Shown piece after piece: positions 6,917 through 13,411 of a stretch of DNA of 38,144 nt; position 1 is the stretch's first letter; each line of letters opens with the position of its first letter. The DNA comes from a virus. The notes beneath the pieces are model-generated. The model was given only the letters and a program-made list of their open reading frames with translations, was not told where the DNA came from and ran no database searches. The DNA lies in the IMG/VR virus record IMGVR_UViG_3300049459_000076, positions 1 to 38,144 of that record. One strand, 5' to 3'. The position numbers and the translations under genes were made by a program.

Positions 6917-7590
6917 CGACTAACCCAACCATGACCAGCCGCGAGATTGCCGACCTGGTCGAATCTCGTCACGACAGCGTCAAGCGGACCATCGAACGGC
7001 TGGCCGCCGCCGGCGCCATCGGTGTTCCACCGGTGGTGGAATACCTCGATTCCCTTGGGCGAGCAGCCACCGAATACCGGATCGGCAAGCGCGATAGCTA
7101 CGTCGTCGTCGCTCAACTGTCGCCCGAGTTCACCGCGCGCCTGGTCGACCGCTGGCAAGAGCTAGAGCACGCAGCTACGCCAGCGCTTCCGCAAAGCTTC
7201 GCTGCTGCGCTACGCCTGGCAGCCGACCAGCAGGATGTAATCGCACAGCAGGCTGAGCAGCTGGCCGCCGCGGCGCCGAAGGTCGACTTTGTTGACCGGT
7301 ACGCCGACAGCACCGGCCTGAAAGGCTTCCGCCAGGTCGCCAAGCTGCTCGGCGCCAAGGAAAACGTGTTCCGCGAGTTCTTGCTCGACGAAAAGATCCT
7401 CTATCGCCTCGGTGGCGAAATGGTGCCATTTGCGCCGCACCTGGACGCCGGCCGCTTTGCGGTCAAGGCCGGCACCGCCGACACGGGCCATGCATTCAAT
7501 AGCGCCAAGTTCACGCCGAAGGGCGTGGCCTGGGTGGCTGGCGAGTTCGCCAGGTGGCAACTGAAACAGAAAGAAGGCCAGCATGCGTGA
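6910..7590 (+). CDS. Rha/KilA-C-type phage antirepressor
   Basis: A 226-residue protein with two recognisable halves. Residues about 7-85 resemble the Rha-type regulatory domain: MTSREIADLVESRHDSVKRTIERL, the DNA-binding-like helices, followed by the strands of EYLDSLGRAATEYRIGKRDSYVVVAQLS and FTARLVDRWQELE. Residues about 125-220 resemble the KilA-C domain: GLKGFRQVAKLLGAKENVF, then LLDEKILYRL, and a C-terminal TPKGVAWVAGEFAR. Such proteins counter a repressor or bind DNA and are linked to replication genes in many phages. It starts with ATG inside the end of the previous gene. A repressor partner is not in this window. Confidence 0.8.
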   Translation: MLTTNPTMTSREIADLVESRHDSVKRTIERLAAAGAIGVPPVVEYLDSLGRAATEYRIGKRDSYVVVAQLSPEFTARLVDRWQELEHAATPALPQSFAAALRLAADQQDVIAQQAEQLAAAAPKVDFVDRYADSTGLKGFRQVAKLLGAKENVFREFLLDEKILYRLGGEMVPFAPHLDAGRFAVKAGTADTGHAFNSAKFTPKGVAWVAGEFARWQLKQKEGQHA

Positions 7591-8452
7591 CTACGGAAAA
7601 GTGCAGACTACTTTCTGGACAAGCCAGGACACGAGCACGATGAGCGACACCGGTCGCATGCTCGCGCTGTACTTGCTTACCAGCCCGCACTCGAACATCC
7701 TGGGCTGCTTCCACCTGCCTATTGGATACGTTTGCGAAGACCTTAAATGGGCGCCAACAAGGGTTGAGGAAGGGTTTGCCGAACTGTTCGACAAGGGTTT
7801 CGCAACCCATGATAAAGCGTCGAAATGGGTGGTGATGCATGCCTACCTCAAGTGGAACCCGATCGAAAATCCTAACCAAGGCATCTCGGCCGGGCGCTTG
7901 TTCGAGCAGATTCCCGATAAGTCCACCGTGAAACCCGCTCTGGCTGCGGCTTTGCGCGAATTTGCGAAGCATTTCCCTCGCTCGATTCTGGACCATTTTG
8001 CAACCGTTGCGCAACCCTTACCCAAACCGTTTCGAAACCAGGAACAGGAGCAGGAACAGGAACAACAACAGGAGCAAGAACAGGAAGAGGCGAACAGCGC
8101 CGCCGGAAAGCTCGCGCCGACCAAGGCAAAACCCAATGCATCCGGTTCCCGGCTGCCTGCCGACTGGAAGCCAAGCCAAGCCGATGTCGAGTATTGCAAA
8201 ACCCAGCGTCCCGACTTGCTGCCATCCTTGGTGGCGACGAACTTTTATGACTACTGGATCTCCAAGGCCGGCGCCGGCGGTCGCAAAACGGATTGGTCGG
8301 CAACCTGGCGCATGTGGGTACGCAAGGAAAGCGCAGCCACCGCGGGCCGGCCGGCCGGCGCCGTGCTGGACCTAGACGCTGCCCGCAAGGCATCGAACGA
8401 CGAGGCGAAGCGTCGCCTGTTCGGCAACAAGTCGGAGGTGATCGATGGTTGA
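7583..8452 (+). CDS. O-like phage replication-initiation protein with DnaT-like C-terminus
   Basis: A 289-residue protein. The N-terminal part (residues 1-100) resembles phage replisome-organiser N-termini: KVQTTFWTSQDTSTMSDTGR, LYLLTSPHSN, GCFHLPIGYV and EGFAELFDKGF. Residues about 153-172 form a Gln/Glu-only linker (nucleotides 8039-8092). The C-terminal part has DWKPSQADVEYC, FYDYWISKAG and DWSATWRMWVRK, which match the DnaT-type DNA-binding end in which the end helices bind single strands. The order N-terminal organiser, linker, DnaT-type domain and the next P-like gene suggest an O/P pair that recruits the host helicase to the phage origin. An origin was not identified. It overlaps the preceding gene by 8 nt. 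Confidence 0.75.
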   Translation: MRDYGKVQTTFWTSQDTSTMSDTGRMLALYLLTSPHSNILGCFHLPIGYVCEDLKWAPTRVEEGFAELFDKGFATHDKASKWVVMHAYLKWNPIENPNQGISAGRLFEQIPDKSTVKPALAAALREFAKHFPRSILDHFATVAQPLPKPFRNQEQEQEQEQQQEQEQEEANSAAGKLAPTKAKPNASGSRLPADWKPSQADVEYCKTQRPDLLPSLVATNFYDYWISKAGAGGRKTDWSATWRMWVRKESAATAGRPAGAVLDLDAARKASNDEAKRRLFGNKSEVIDG

Positions 8453-9203
8453 GCGCGACTACGACGAGTTCGCTGACATGCTCGACTCGGCCTACGACCT
8501 GATCGGCTCGGGCGCTAACAAAGTCATCAGCGCCGGCGCCAAGAGCATGTTCTTCGCGGCGATGTCCACGTACCCGATCGAGACCGTGCGCGCCGCCCTG
8601 AATGCGCATTGCCTGGACCGGGTGCGCGGACGCTTTACACCGAAGCCGGCTGACCTGATCGAGCAGATCGAAGCGTCCGCATCGAACGACGGCCGACCTG
8701 GTGCTGAAGAAGCCTGGGCCATCGCCCTGACCAGCCGCGATGAAGCCGACACGGTTGCCTGGACCGCTGAATGCGCCGAGGCGTTCGGGCTCTGCCAGCC
8801 CGTTCTGTCGATGGGCGACGAGGTCGGCGCGCGCATGGCGTTCAAGGAGGCATACACCCGCATCGTGGCGCAAGCCCGGGCCGAGCGGCGGCCGGCGCAA
8901 TGGCTGACGTCAGCTGGCTGGGACGCTGGCCGGCGCACCGCAGCAATCTCGAAGGCGGTACGCGCTGGGCTGCTGCCGGCGCCGGCGCCGGCAACTGCTC
9001 GCCTGCTGGCTGGACCCGACGATGCACCACTGGATGAAAAGGCTCGCGCGCAACTGGCGAAGATCAAGCAGATGCTCGCTGACTCCGAAGCGCAGAAAGC
9101 GGCCGAGTACCAAGCACGTCTCGACAACGAGCGCGCCGACACGGATGAGTTCAAGGCGCGCACAAGGCAGCAGGTTGCCGACTACTTGGCGAGCAAGTCA
9201 TGA
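8445..9203 (+). CDS. P-like helicase-loader-type replication protein
   Basis: A 252-residue protein directly after the O-like gene, overlapping it by 8 nt. Residues about 10-70 have FADMLDSAYDLIGSG, then FFAAMSTYPIETVRAALNAH and GRFTPKPADLIEQIEA. The 'FTPKPADLI' type of phrase occurs in phage P and G39P-like helicase loaders (compare the KFMPKPGDIL pattern in lambda P). The rest is a helical region with a long charged helix at the C-terminus (KIKQMLADSEAQKAAEYQAR). The likely role is to bring DnaB to the O-bound origin. The assignment rests on the motif and the position. Confidence 0.6.
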   Translation: MVERDYDEFADMLDSAYDLIGSGANKVISAGAKSMFFAAMSTYPIETVRAALNAHCLDRVRGRFTPKPADLIEQIEASASNDGRPGAEEAWAIALTSRDEADTVAWTAECAEAFGLCQPVLSMGDEVGARMAFKEAYTRIVAQARAERRPAQWLTSAGWDAGRRTAAISKAVRAGLLPAPAPATARLLAGPDDAPLDEKARAQLAKIKQMLADSEAQKAAEYQARLDNERADTDEFKARTRQQVADYLASKS

Positions 9204-9526
9204 GCGCCAAATGCTGCGGCCGCTGCGCGCACTTCACCCTCGTCGACGCGCCGCGCGCATCGGAAGGCGAGGGCCGCTGCACGATCTACGGCGATGGCAA
9301 CCCGGAGCCGCTGGTGCGCTGGGACCATGCATGGACGGTGCTGTTCACGCCGGTAAAGGATCGAGTGGCGAGCGACAGGCGAGAGGCCTGGATTCAGCAA
9401 ATGCGGCGGAAAGAATCAGCAGATGTCACCGCCGATGCCGCGCCTGCTGCATCTGCGGGGCCGCCAAGCGACGAGCGTGACCGAGTGGCTACATCGCCTC
9501 ATCCGACCAAGATTGCCGCGCTCTGA
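9200..9526 (+). CDS. Small Cys-rich hypothetical protein (108 aa)
   Basis: A 108-residue protein whose first 35 residues contain CCGRCAHF and later GRCTIYG, so three or four cysteines could form a zinc knuckle. The GDGNPEPLVRWDHAWTVLF segment follows. The rest (from residue 60) is Ala/Pro/Ser-rich and probably disordered. It overlaps the previous gene by ATGA and is followed by a 23-nt gap before the nuclease gene. The function is unknown. Confidence 0.6.
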   Translation: MSAKCCGRCAHFTLVDAPRASEGEGRCTIYGDGNPEPLVRWDHAWTVLFTPVKDRVASDRREAWIQQMRRKESADVTADAAPAASAGPPSDERDRVATSPHPTKIAAL

Positions 9527-9549
9527 GCGCGTTTAAACGAAAGAGAAAA

Positions 9550-9873
9550 ATGGGATTTGCAAAGAAAATCGACGCCAACCAGCCGGCCGTGGTGAAGGCC
9601 CTGCGCGGCGCCGGCTGCACTGTCGAGCACCTCCATGCAGTCGGCTCCGGCTGTCCGGATCTGCTGTGCGCCATCGAGAACGAAGTGTTCCTCATCGAGG
9701 TGAAGGATGGCGCCAAGCCGGCGAGCGCGCAAAAGCTCACGCCCGACCAGGTCGTCTGGCATGCCGCGTGGCAGGCCGATGTCCACATCGTCAACTCGAT
9801 CCCGGCCGCGCTGGCAGTGGTCGAGATTTACCGGGCGCGGGCGGCGTCGAAAATTCAAGGAGAAAAAGCGTGA
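9550..9873 (+). CDS. VRR-NUC-like PD-(D/E)xK nuclease
   Basis: A 107-residue nuclease-like protein of the compact VRR-NUC type, which are single-domain, structure-specific nucleases. The key motifs are GSGCPDLL (Asp37), then FLIEVKDG (Glu50-Val-Lys52), giving the PD-(D/E)xK metal site, and then QKLTPDQVVWHAAW. The length is normal for the stand-alone phage type. Its likely role is resolving branched DNA before packaging. It starts at ATG after AAAGAGAAAA, with GAG as weak Shine-Dalgarno. Confidence 0.8.
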   Translation: MGFAKKIDANQPAVVKALRGAGCTVEHLHAVGSGCPDLLCAIENEVFLIEVKDGAKPASAQKLTPDQVVWHAAWQADVHIVNSIPAALAVVEIYRARAASKIQGEKA

Positions 9874-10046
9874 ACGACGCCGACAAGGGCTTGGTAGCAC
9901 AGGCGCAACTGATGAAGTCGATCGCCGAAAACTGGGCGGCGCACCTGGAGTGGATGACGCTCGACGCGCGAATGAAGCGCGCGAAGTACTTGGCGCTCGT
10001 GAAAGAGGGCTTTACCGAAGTGCAAGCCATTGAACTGACAAAATAA
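9870..10046 (+). CDS. Small hypothetical helical protein (58 aa), GTG start
   Basis: A 58-residue protein that begins at GTG in a GTGA overlap with the nuclease gene. AAGGAG sits at good distance upstream, which supports this start. The sequence is one or two helices: GLVAQAQLMKSIAENW and ARMKRAKYLALVKEGF, with the last helix reading FTEVQAIELTK, a phrase often seen in short phage proteins. The function is unknown. The neighbours suggest a replication or regulation role. Confidence 0.6.
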   Translation: MNDADKGLVAQAQLMKSIAENWAAHLEWMTLDARMKRAKYLALVKEGFTEVQAIELTK

Positions 10047-10058
10047 CCGGAGCAAGAA

Positions 10059-10490
10059 ATGAGCAAATATTCACAGCAAGAACTGCAAGCTATGGCAGCC
10101 GCCCGCCCGCGCCGTGTCATCCCAGTGTCCGACCGCGTCGAACTTTCCGGCACAGACCAATGCCTTGCGTACTGGAAGGAATGGATGGGCCGCAACGATA
10201 CCGACCTGGGCGTGAAATCTCAGTCGACGTTGAAATCGGACGGTGACGGCTATGACAGCGGCGACAGCTCAAACATGCGGCGCGAGAACGAGATTGCCGA
10301 GGCCACGGACGCGATGATTCGCAGCCTGCAGCGCTCGCATCAGTGGGCAATGCGGATCCAGATGGGCATGGCCGGAATGGGCGGATGGAAGTTTCCGCAA
10401 CTCGACTATATCGCCGAAGCGCAGCTGGCGCGCAACGCACTTGAGGTGCTGTTGAAAAAGAACGTTGCAACGCGCCTTCTTTTCCATTAA
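10059..10490 (+). CDS. Q-position protein, possible late antiterminator analogue
   Basis: A 143-residue protein with a basic N-terminus (ARPRRVIPVSDRVELS) and a helical C-terminus: NEIAEATDAMIRSLQRSHQW, then MGGWKFPQLDYIAEAQLARN and a final KNVATRLLF. It is the last early gene, and the putative late promoter TTGCAA-TAAAGT overlaps its 3' end, followed by an intrinsic terminator. In lambda-type phages this is where Q sits. No clear Q family motif was seen, so the role is inferred from position. A strong AACCGGAGCAAGAA Shine-Dalgarno precedes the ATG. Confidence 0.6.
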   Translation: MSKYSQQELQAMAAARPRRVIPVSDRVELSGTDQCLAYWKEWMGRNDTDLGVKSQSTLKSDGDGYDSGDSSNMRRENEIAEATDAMIRSLQRSHQWAMRIQMGMAGMGGWKFPQLDYIAEAQLARNALEVLLKKNVATRLLFH

Positions 10491-10493
10491 AGT
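10465..10493 (+). promoter_or_regulatory. Putative late promoter (pR'-like)
   Basis: TTGCAA (10465-10470), a 17-nt spacer, then TAAAGT (10488-10493). Each hexamer matches the sigma70 consensus at 4 of 6 positions and the spacer is the optimal length. The start would be near 10500. It lies over the end of the preceding gene and just before a terminator, as in lambda pR'. Confidence 0.5.
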
Positions 10494-10506
10494 AGCGTCA
10501 CTGGCT

Positions 10507-10526
10507 GGTCTCGCTATGGCGAAACC
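10507..10526 (+). other. Leader hairpin between late promoter and terminator
   Basis: TCGC (10511-10514) pairs with GCGA (10519-10522) around a TATG loop, and GGT (10507-10509) pairs with ACC (10524-10526) with one C-A mismatch between. It would be the first structure in the short leader RNA and may take part in pausing or factor loading. Confidence 0.35.
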
Positions 10527-10539
10527 GGTTATGAATTGA

Positions 10540-10571
10540 AGCCCGCACCGAAAGGTCAGCGGGCTTTTTTT
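10540..10571 (+). terminator. Intrinsic terminator downstream of the late promoter (tR'-like)
   Basis: AGCCCGC (10540-10546) pairs perfectly with GCGGGCT (10559-10565) and a run of seven T follows. It would stop leader RNA of about 70 nt from the promoter at 10465, and it could also end the early transcript. Confidence 0.85.
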
Positions 10572-10588
10572 ACGCCCAAAGGATTTCG

Positions 10589-10807
10589 ATGCGCTTCTAC
10601 GAGCAGATCAACGAGGGGCGCACTGTCATCAGTGCCGAAGTCATCCCGGAGGTGCGCTATGCCGACCGCGTGACCGACAGCGTTGACGCGGATTGCTGGA
10701 TCGACGCTAAGCAAAAGCTCGGGTACATGCTCAGTGCCACGCAAGACTGGCTGCTCGCTGAGTTTTATCGCAAACAAGGTTCCCGCTCTGCGCAAGCATC
10801 GGGCTGA
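10589..10807 (+). CDS. Small hypothetical phage protein (72 aa)
   Basis: A 72-residue protein with AAAGGA at suitable distance before the ATG. It begins MRFYEQINEGRTVISAEVIP and continues with YADRVTDSVDADCWIDAKQKL, mostly alpha-helical and acidic. It is the first gene after the terminator at 10540 and so the first that would need antitermination if the late promoter is used. The function is unknown. Confidence 0.55.
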   Translation: MRFYEQINEGRTVISAEVIPEVRYADRVTDSVDADCWIDAKQKLGYMLSATQDWLLAEFYRKQGSRSAQASG

Positions 10808-10879
10808 AGTCCTCGCAAGGGGCCTGCCGGGCAGATCGTCGCTCGGCTGACTATTCCAACTGAGCTTGCTCGGGCCGAT

Positions 10880-11030
10880 CCGCAAGGTTGCGGCTTGGTA
10901 CAGCGCGCACTTGATGCGCCGAATGCCTCACGAAACGAGGCACCACACGCATGCTGATTAGCTGCCGGGGATTGACCTGGCTTTTGCGACTGGCGCAGTC
11001 AGCAGCCGTGTGGTCAAGCGCGTCGTCGCG
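10880..11030 (+). ncRNA. Candidate structured RNA in the late leader
   Basis: Most of the 267-nt gap between genes (10808-11074) folds locally. Helices seen: CCGCA/TGCGG with an AGGT loop (10880-10893); GCGCA/TGCGC (10905-10919); TGCCTC/GAGGCA with a 7-nt loop (10924-10942); a long multi-part stem ACCACACG/CGTGTGGT (10942-10949 with 11007-11014), inside it GCTGA/TCAGC (10953-10957 with 10999-11003) and CCGGG/CCTGG (10965-10969 with 10976-10980); and CGCG/CGCG (11019-11030). No open frame with a good start fills it. The DNA is GC-rich, so some helices can be chance, but the closed 8-bp and 5-bp pairs with a symmetric 3x3 internal loop are unusual. Confidence 0.45.
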
Positions 11031-11074
11031 TAGGGTTGGGAGTTCCCGGCCGCCACAATATTCAAAGGATAGTT

Positions 11075-11269
11075 ATGACCGTCATTACGCCAGCACGATC
11101 AATCAGCCCAGTTGACTTCGGCTACGAGGTGCGTGGCATCATCACCCGCGTGTTCGGCACCAACGGCTACGGCGAACTGCTGCCAGTGGAATACACAGAC
11201 CAGGGCGGCGGCAAGTTCGCGCTGATTCATGCGCCATACGGCCATATCTACGCCGAAGTGGTGCGCTGA
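11075..11269 (+). CDS. Small hypothetical phage protein (64 aa)
   Basis: A 64-residue protein. I chose the ATG at 11075 because AAAGGA lies five bases before it; an earlier in-frame TTG at 11036 lacks a ribosome site. The sequence reads as a small beta barrel: GYEVRGIITRVFGT, then GELLPVEYTDQGGGKFALIHAP, ending in HIYAEVVR. It follows the structured non-coding stretch. The function is unknown. Confidence 0.6.
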   Translation: MTVITPARSISPVDFGYEVRGIITRVFGTNGYGELLPVEYTDQGGGKFALIHAPYGHIYAEVVR

Positions 11270-11282
11270 AACCGAGTCTCCA

Positions 11283-11302
11283 GCGCCACTTTTCCGTGGC
11301 GC
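11283..11302 (+). other. Perfect 7-bp hairpin between small late genes
   Basis: GCGCCAC (11283-11289) pairs with GTGGCGC (11296-11302) around a six-base TTTTCC loop. No T run follows directly, so it is not a typical terminator. It may be a processing or stabilising structure, or a weak pause site. Confidence 0.45.
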
Positions 11303-11346
11303 CTTCCCGTTGGCCTGTGCTGGCGGTCTTTTATTCCGAGGTACGC

Positions 11347-11538
11347 ATGACAGCCCATCCACACAGCCGGACGCTGACGCTCGAAGTCCGCATCGCCTGG
11401 TGGCTGCGCATCTACTTCATCGGCATTGCAACGGCGGCCTCACTGACCGGCAGCGAACCAGACTGGACGAAGGTTAAGCGGTGGGTAAATCGCGGCGTTC
11501 AGGCACGCATCGCAGGAACGAAAGGTCGCTGGCAATGA
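11347..11538 (+). CDS. Small basic hypothetical protein (63 aa)
   Basis: A 63-residue protein with GAGGT before the ATG. It has a central hydrophobic stretch (VRIAWWLRIYFIGIATAASL) that could lie in a membrane or pack as a helix, followed by a basic C-terminus (KVKRWVNRGVQARIAG). Similar small phage proteins carry the WWLRIYF phrase. It overlaps the next gene by ATGA. A small membrane-associated protein is possible. Confidence 0.55.
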   Translation: MTAHPHSRTLTLEVRIAWWLRIYFIGIATAASLTGSEPDWTKVKRWVNRGVQARIAGTKGRWQ

Positions 11539-11735
11539 GACAGCACCACTGGCGCGCCCTCATCAGCCGCGCCGTTCACAGCAACAACCCTGACCAGATC
11601 AACGCCTTGGCATCGCGCCTCGCTGCTGACGAACGCCTGGCCATCGCACTCCAGGCCCACGGACACATCCTGAACGGCCAGCCCATCGACGTGGTGGTAT
11701 GCCGCGCACTGAACATGAAGGCTCTCGATGAATAA
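11535..11735 (+). CDS. Small hypothetical phage protein (66 aa)
   Basis: A 66-residue helical protein starting in an ATGA overlap with the previous gene. It reads WRALISRAVHSNNPDQINAL, then RLAADERLAIALQAHGHIL, with the last part DVVVCRALNMKALDE. No family was recognised. The position in a chain of coupled genes suggests it is expressed. Confidence 0.55.
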   Translation: MRQHHWRALISRAVHSNNPDQINALASRLAADERLAIALQAHGHILNGQPIDVVVCRALNMKALDE

Positions 11736-11901
11736 CTTGTCCGCTACCGACATCCTGTTGTACGGCGCGCTGGTCGGCGCTGTCGTGGTTGCCTTCGGCG
11801 CTGTGCTGTGGGCATGCGCATATCGTGGCCGGCAGCGCTGGAGTGCTGAACGTCGCGCTTTTTATGAGCGCGCCGCCCAGGTCGGTCACGGTGGATCGTG
11901 A
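11728..11901 (+). CDS. Small single-pass membrane protein (57 aa)
   Basis: A 57-residue protein that overlaps the previous gene by 8 nt. Residues about 9-31 form one hydrophobic segment (ILLYGALVGAVVVAFGAVLW followed by AC), enough for one membrane pass, and the C-terminal part is basic and helical (RGRQRWSAERRAFYERAA). A holin-type or Rz-type part is possible, but no lysis gene is next to it. It was found by eye, since it is short. It ends in a GTGA overlap with the next mini-gene. Confidence 0.55.
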   Translation: MNNLSATDILLYGALVGAVVVAFGAVLWACAYRGRQRWSAERRAFYERAAQVGHGGS

Positions 11902-11996
11902 ACGCACAGTTCGATTATTCGGCGAATCAGCCTGCAGCAACGAACGAAGCGCAGAACATACGCGGGGCTGCGACTAACAAAGTTCGGTTTGTCTGA
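11898..11996 (+). CDS. 32-residue coupled mini-ORF
   Basis: A GTG start in a GTGA overlap with the membrane-protein gene, ending in a TGATG overlap with the HNH gene. The product is mainly polar (FDYSANQPAATNEAQNIRG). The only support is that both junctions are of the coupled type used throughout this operon. It could equally be a translated spacer. Confidence 0.35.
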   Translation: MNAQFDYSANQPAATNEAQNIRGAATNKVRFV

Positions 11997-12325
11997 TGGC
12001 CTGGGGAACGAAGAGTCGGCAGGAGCGCGGATACGGCGCAGCGTGGGATAGGGTCCGCAAGGCAGTGATGAACCGCGATGCCGGACTGTGCCAGCCTTGC
12101 CGCAAGGCCGGACGTCTCGGCGTGCTGGCTCAAGCGGTCGACCACATCATCAGTAAGGCCAATGCAGCCAAGATGAAATGGACGCAGGCACGCATTGATC
12201 ATCCGGACAATCTCCAGGCGATCTGCCATGACTGCCATAAGGTCAAGACCGAGGTGGAGCAGGGTAAAAACAAGCGTCGTCGGTGCGTTTCAGTTGCGGG
12301 TGACGGGTGGCCAGTGGTGCGGTGA
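11996..12325 (+). CDS. HNH endonuclease (terminase-associated type)
   Basis: A 109-residue HNH nuclease. It contains RGYGAAWDRVRKAVMNRDAG, CQPCRK, the VDHIISKA core (Asp-His of the motif), a loop to HPDNLQAIC, and CHDCHK, so two CxxC zinc sites and the catalytic His-Asn-His pattern are present. The length is typical of the phage HNH proteins that lie next to TerS/TerL in HK97-type phages and help in cos cleavage during packaging. It starts in the TGATG overlap. Its link with the terminase genes 1.2 kb downstream supports the packaging role. Confidence 0.85.
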   Translation: MAWGTKSRQERGYGAAWDRVRKAVMNRDAGLCQPCRKAGRLGVLAQAVDHIISKANAAKMKWTQARIDHPDNLQAICHDCHKVKTEVEQGKNKRRRCVSVAGDGWPVVR

Positions 12326-12373
12326 CGAGCCCGACGGCACATCACGTACCTCAGGAGTAAGATGGAAACAACA

Positions 12374-12406
12374 AGGCCCGATCAGTGCGCTAACACTGCC
12401 GGGCCT
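12374..12406 (+). other. Two-part hairpin upstream of the second HNH gene
   Basis: AGGCCCG (12374-12380) pairs with CGGGCCT (12400-12406), and CAGTG (12383-12387) pairs with CACTG (12394-12398) around a six-base CGCTAA loop, with a 2x1 internal loop. No T run follows. The hairpin lies inside a reading frame that opens at 12362 behind an AGGAG Shine-Dalgarno, just before the HNH gene. Confidence 0.6.
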
Positions 12407-12438
12407 CTAAACACAACAGCCTGGATAAGAGGTCATCA

Positions 12439-13341
12439 GTGTCTGATGCAGATTATACCTGCGCCGCACCTGCGTGCGCATGCGGCAATACCATCACGAA
12501 GTTCTTTAGTAACGGCAAGCCAGGGAAGTACTGTTCCGGCTGTCGAGACAAGCAAAAGGGCGTACATCGCAGCGGCCCGCGTGACGTTCAGTGCGCGCAG
12601 TGTCATAAGCCATTTACGACATCGCGCCCGTTGCAGCGGTTCTGCTCTAGCAATTGCAAGTACACGCATCGAGATCGTGCTGCTGGAATCAAGCCGATGC
12701 GGTACGTCGCCATCGCGCATTGCGGCAACTGCAAGAAAGAGTTCAAACCTCGATTAACACGGCACTCTGCGTACTGTTCGCGCGAGTGCTCATTTGAGGC
12801 GCGAGCTGCCAATGCTTGGTCGCCCATCTTCACAGGCTTTTGCGTGGCGTGCCAAAACCCATACGTGGGGCGCCATGCAAGGAAGTATTGTTCCGAGAGC
12901 TGCTGGCCAAAGCCGATGTACACGCCGCTGCCGTCCCGTGCATGCAAGTTTTGTGGCGAAGCGTTTGCTCCCAGATATACAGGCGGTGGTGTCACAGACT
13001 GCTGCAGCAAGGCCTGTGCCCGAGACGTGATGGCAGCATCTAAGCGAATCGACAAGGCAAAACGTAAGGCGTTGTTGGCTAAGGTCACCATCGAAAAGGT
13101 GGATCCGTTTGTCGTGTTTGATCGGGACAAGTGGAAGTGCCAGCTGTGCGGAGTTAAGACTCCTCTTGCGAAGCGCGGGACGTACGACGATGACGCACCA
13201 GAGCTTGATCACATCGTCACACTAAAAGATGGTGGCGAGCACTCCTACCGGAACACTCAGTGTGCATGCCGTCGCTGCAATCGCGCGAAGGGCGGCCGGT
13301 CATACGGTCAACTGTTGCTTGCGATGCATTGGACTTGCTAA
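12439..13341 (+). CDS. Cysteine-rich HNH endonuclease, possibly a mobile gene
   Basis: A 300-residue protein starting at GTG with AAGAGG upstream. The first about 190 residues carry repeated cysteine pairs (CACG, CSGC, CAQC, CSSNC, CGNC, CSREC, CVAC, CKFC, CSKAC), that is, a chain of small zinc knuckles. The C-terminal part is a full HNH domain: KWKCQLCG, then PELDHIVTLKDGGEHS, then NTQCACRRCNRAKGG. Compared with its neighbours this gene has lower GC by eye and does not couple to the gene before it. These signs suggest a homing-like gene that inserted beside the packaging genes. A direct function in packaging is also possible. Confidence 0.8.
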   Translation: MSDADYTCAAPACACGNTITKFFSNGKPGKYCSGCRDKQKGVHRSGPRDVQCAQCHKPFTTSRPLQRFCSSNCKYTHRDRAAGIKPMRYVAIAHCGNCKKEFKPRLTRHSAYCSRECSFEARAANAWSPIFTGFCVACQNPYVGRHARKYCSESCWPKPMYTPLPSRACKFCGEAFAPRYTGGGVTDCCSKACARDVMAASKRIDKAKRKALLAKVTIEKVDPFVVFDRDKWKCQLCGVKTPLAKRGTYDDDAPELDHIVTLKDGGEHSYRNTQCACRRCNRAKGGRSYGQLLLAMHWTC

Positions 13342-13411
13342 TAAGTATCATTCTTGCTTAATTTCTCGGATGAAATTGTTTCACATGGGTAAGGGTGGGT
13401 TAAAACTTCAG

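Noticed and set aside
10850-10876. tRNA-like stretch on the minus strand (AGCTCAGTTGG)
   Set aside because: A D-arm-like sequence and an acceptor-like GGCCCGA are present, but there is no T-arm (GGTTCGA) or matching acceptor end, so it is not a tRNA.
12362-12757. The 131-codon frame that overlaps the HNH gene, as a full protein gene
   Set aside because: Beyond its first 25 codons it runs in the wrong frame through the well-supported HNH gene. Only the leader part with the hairpin is kept as a finding.
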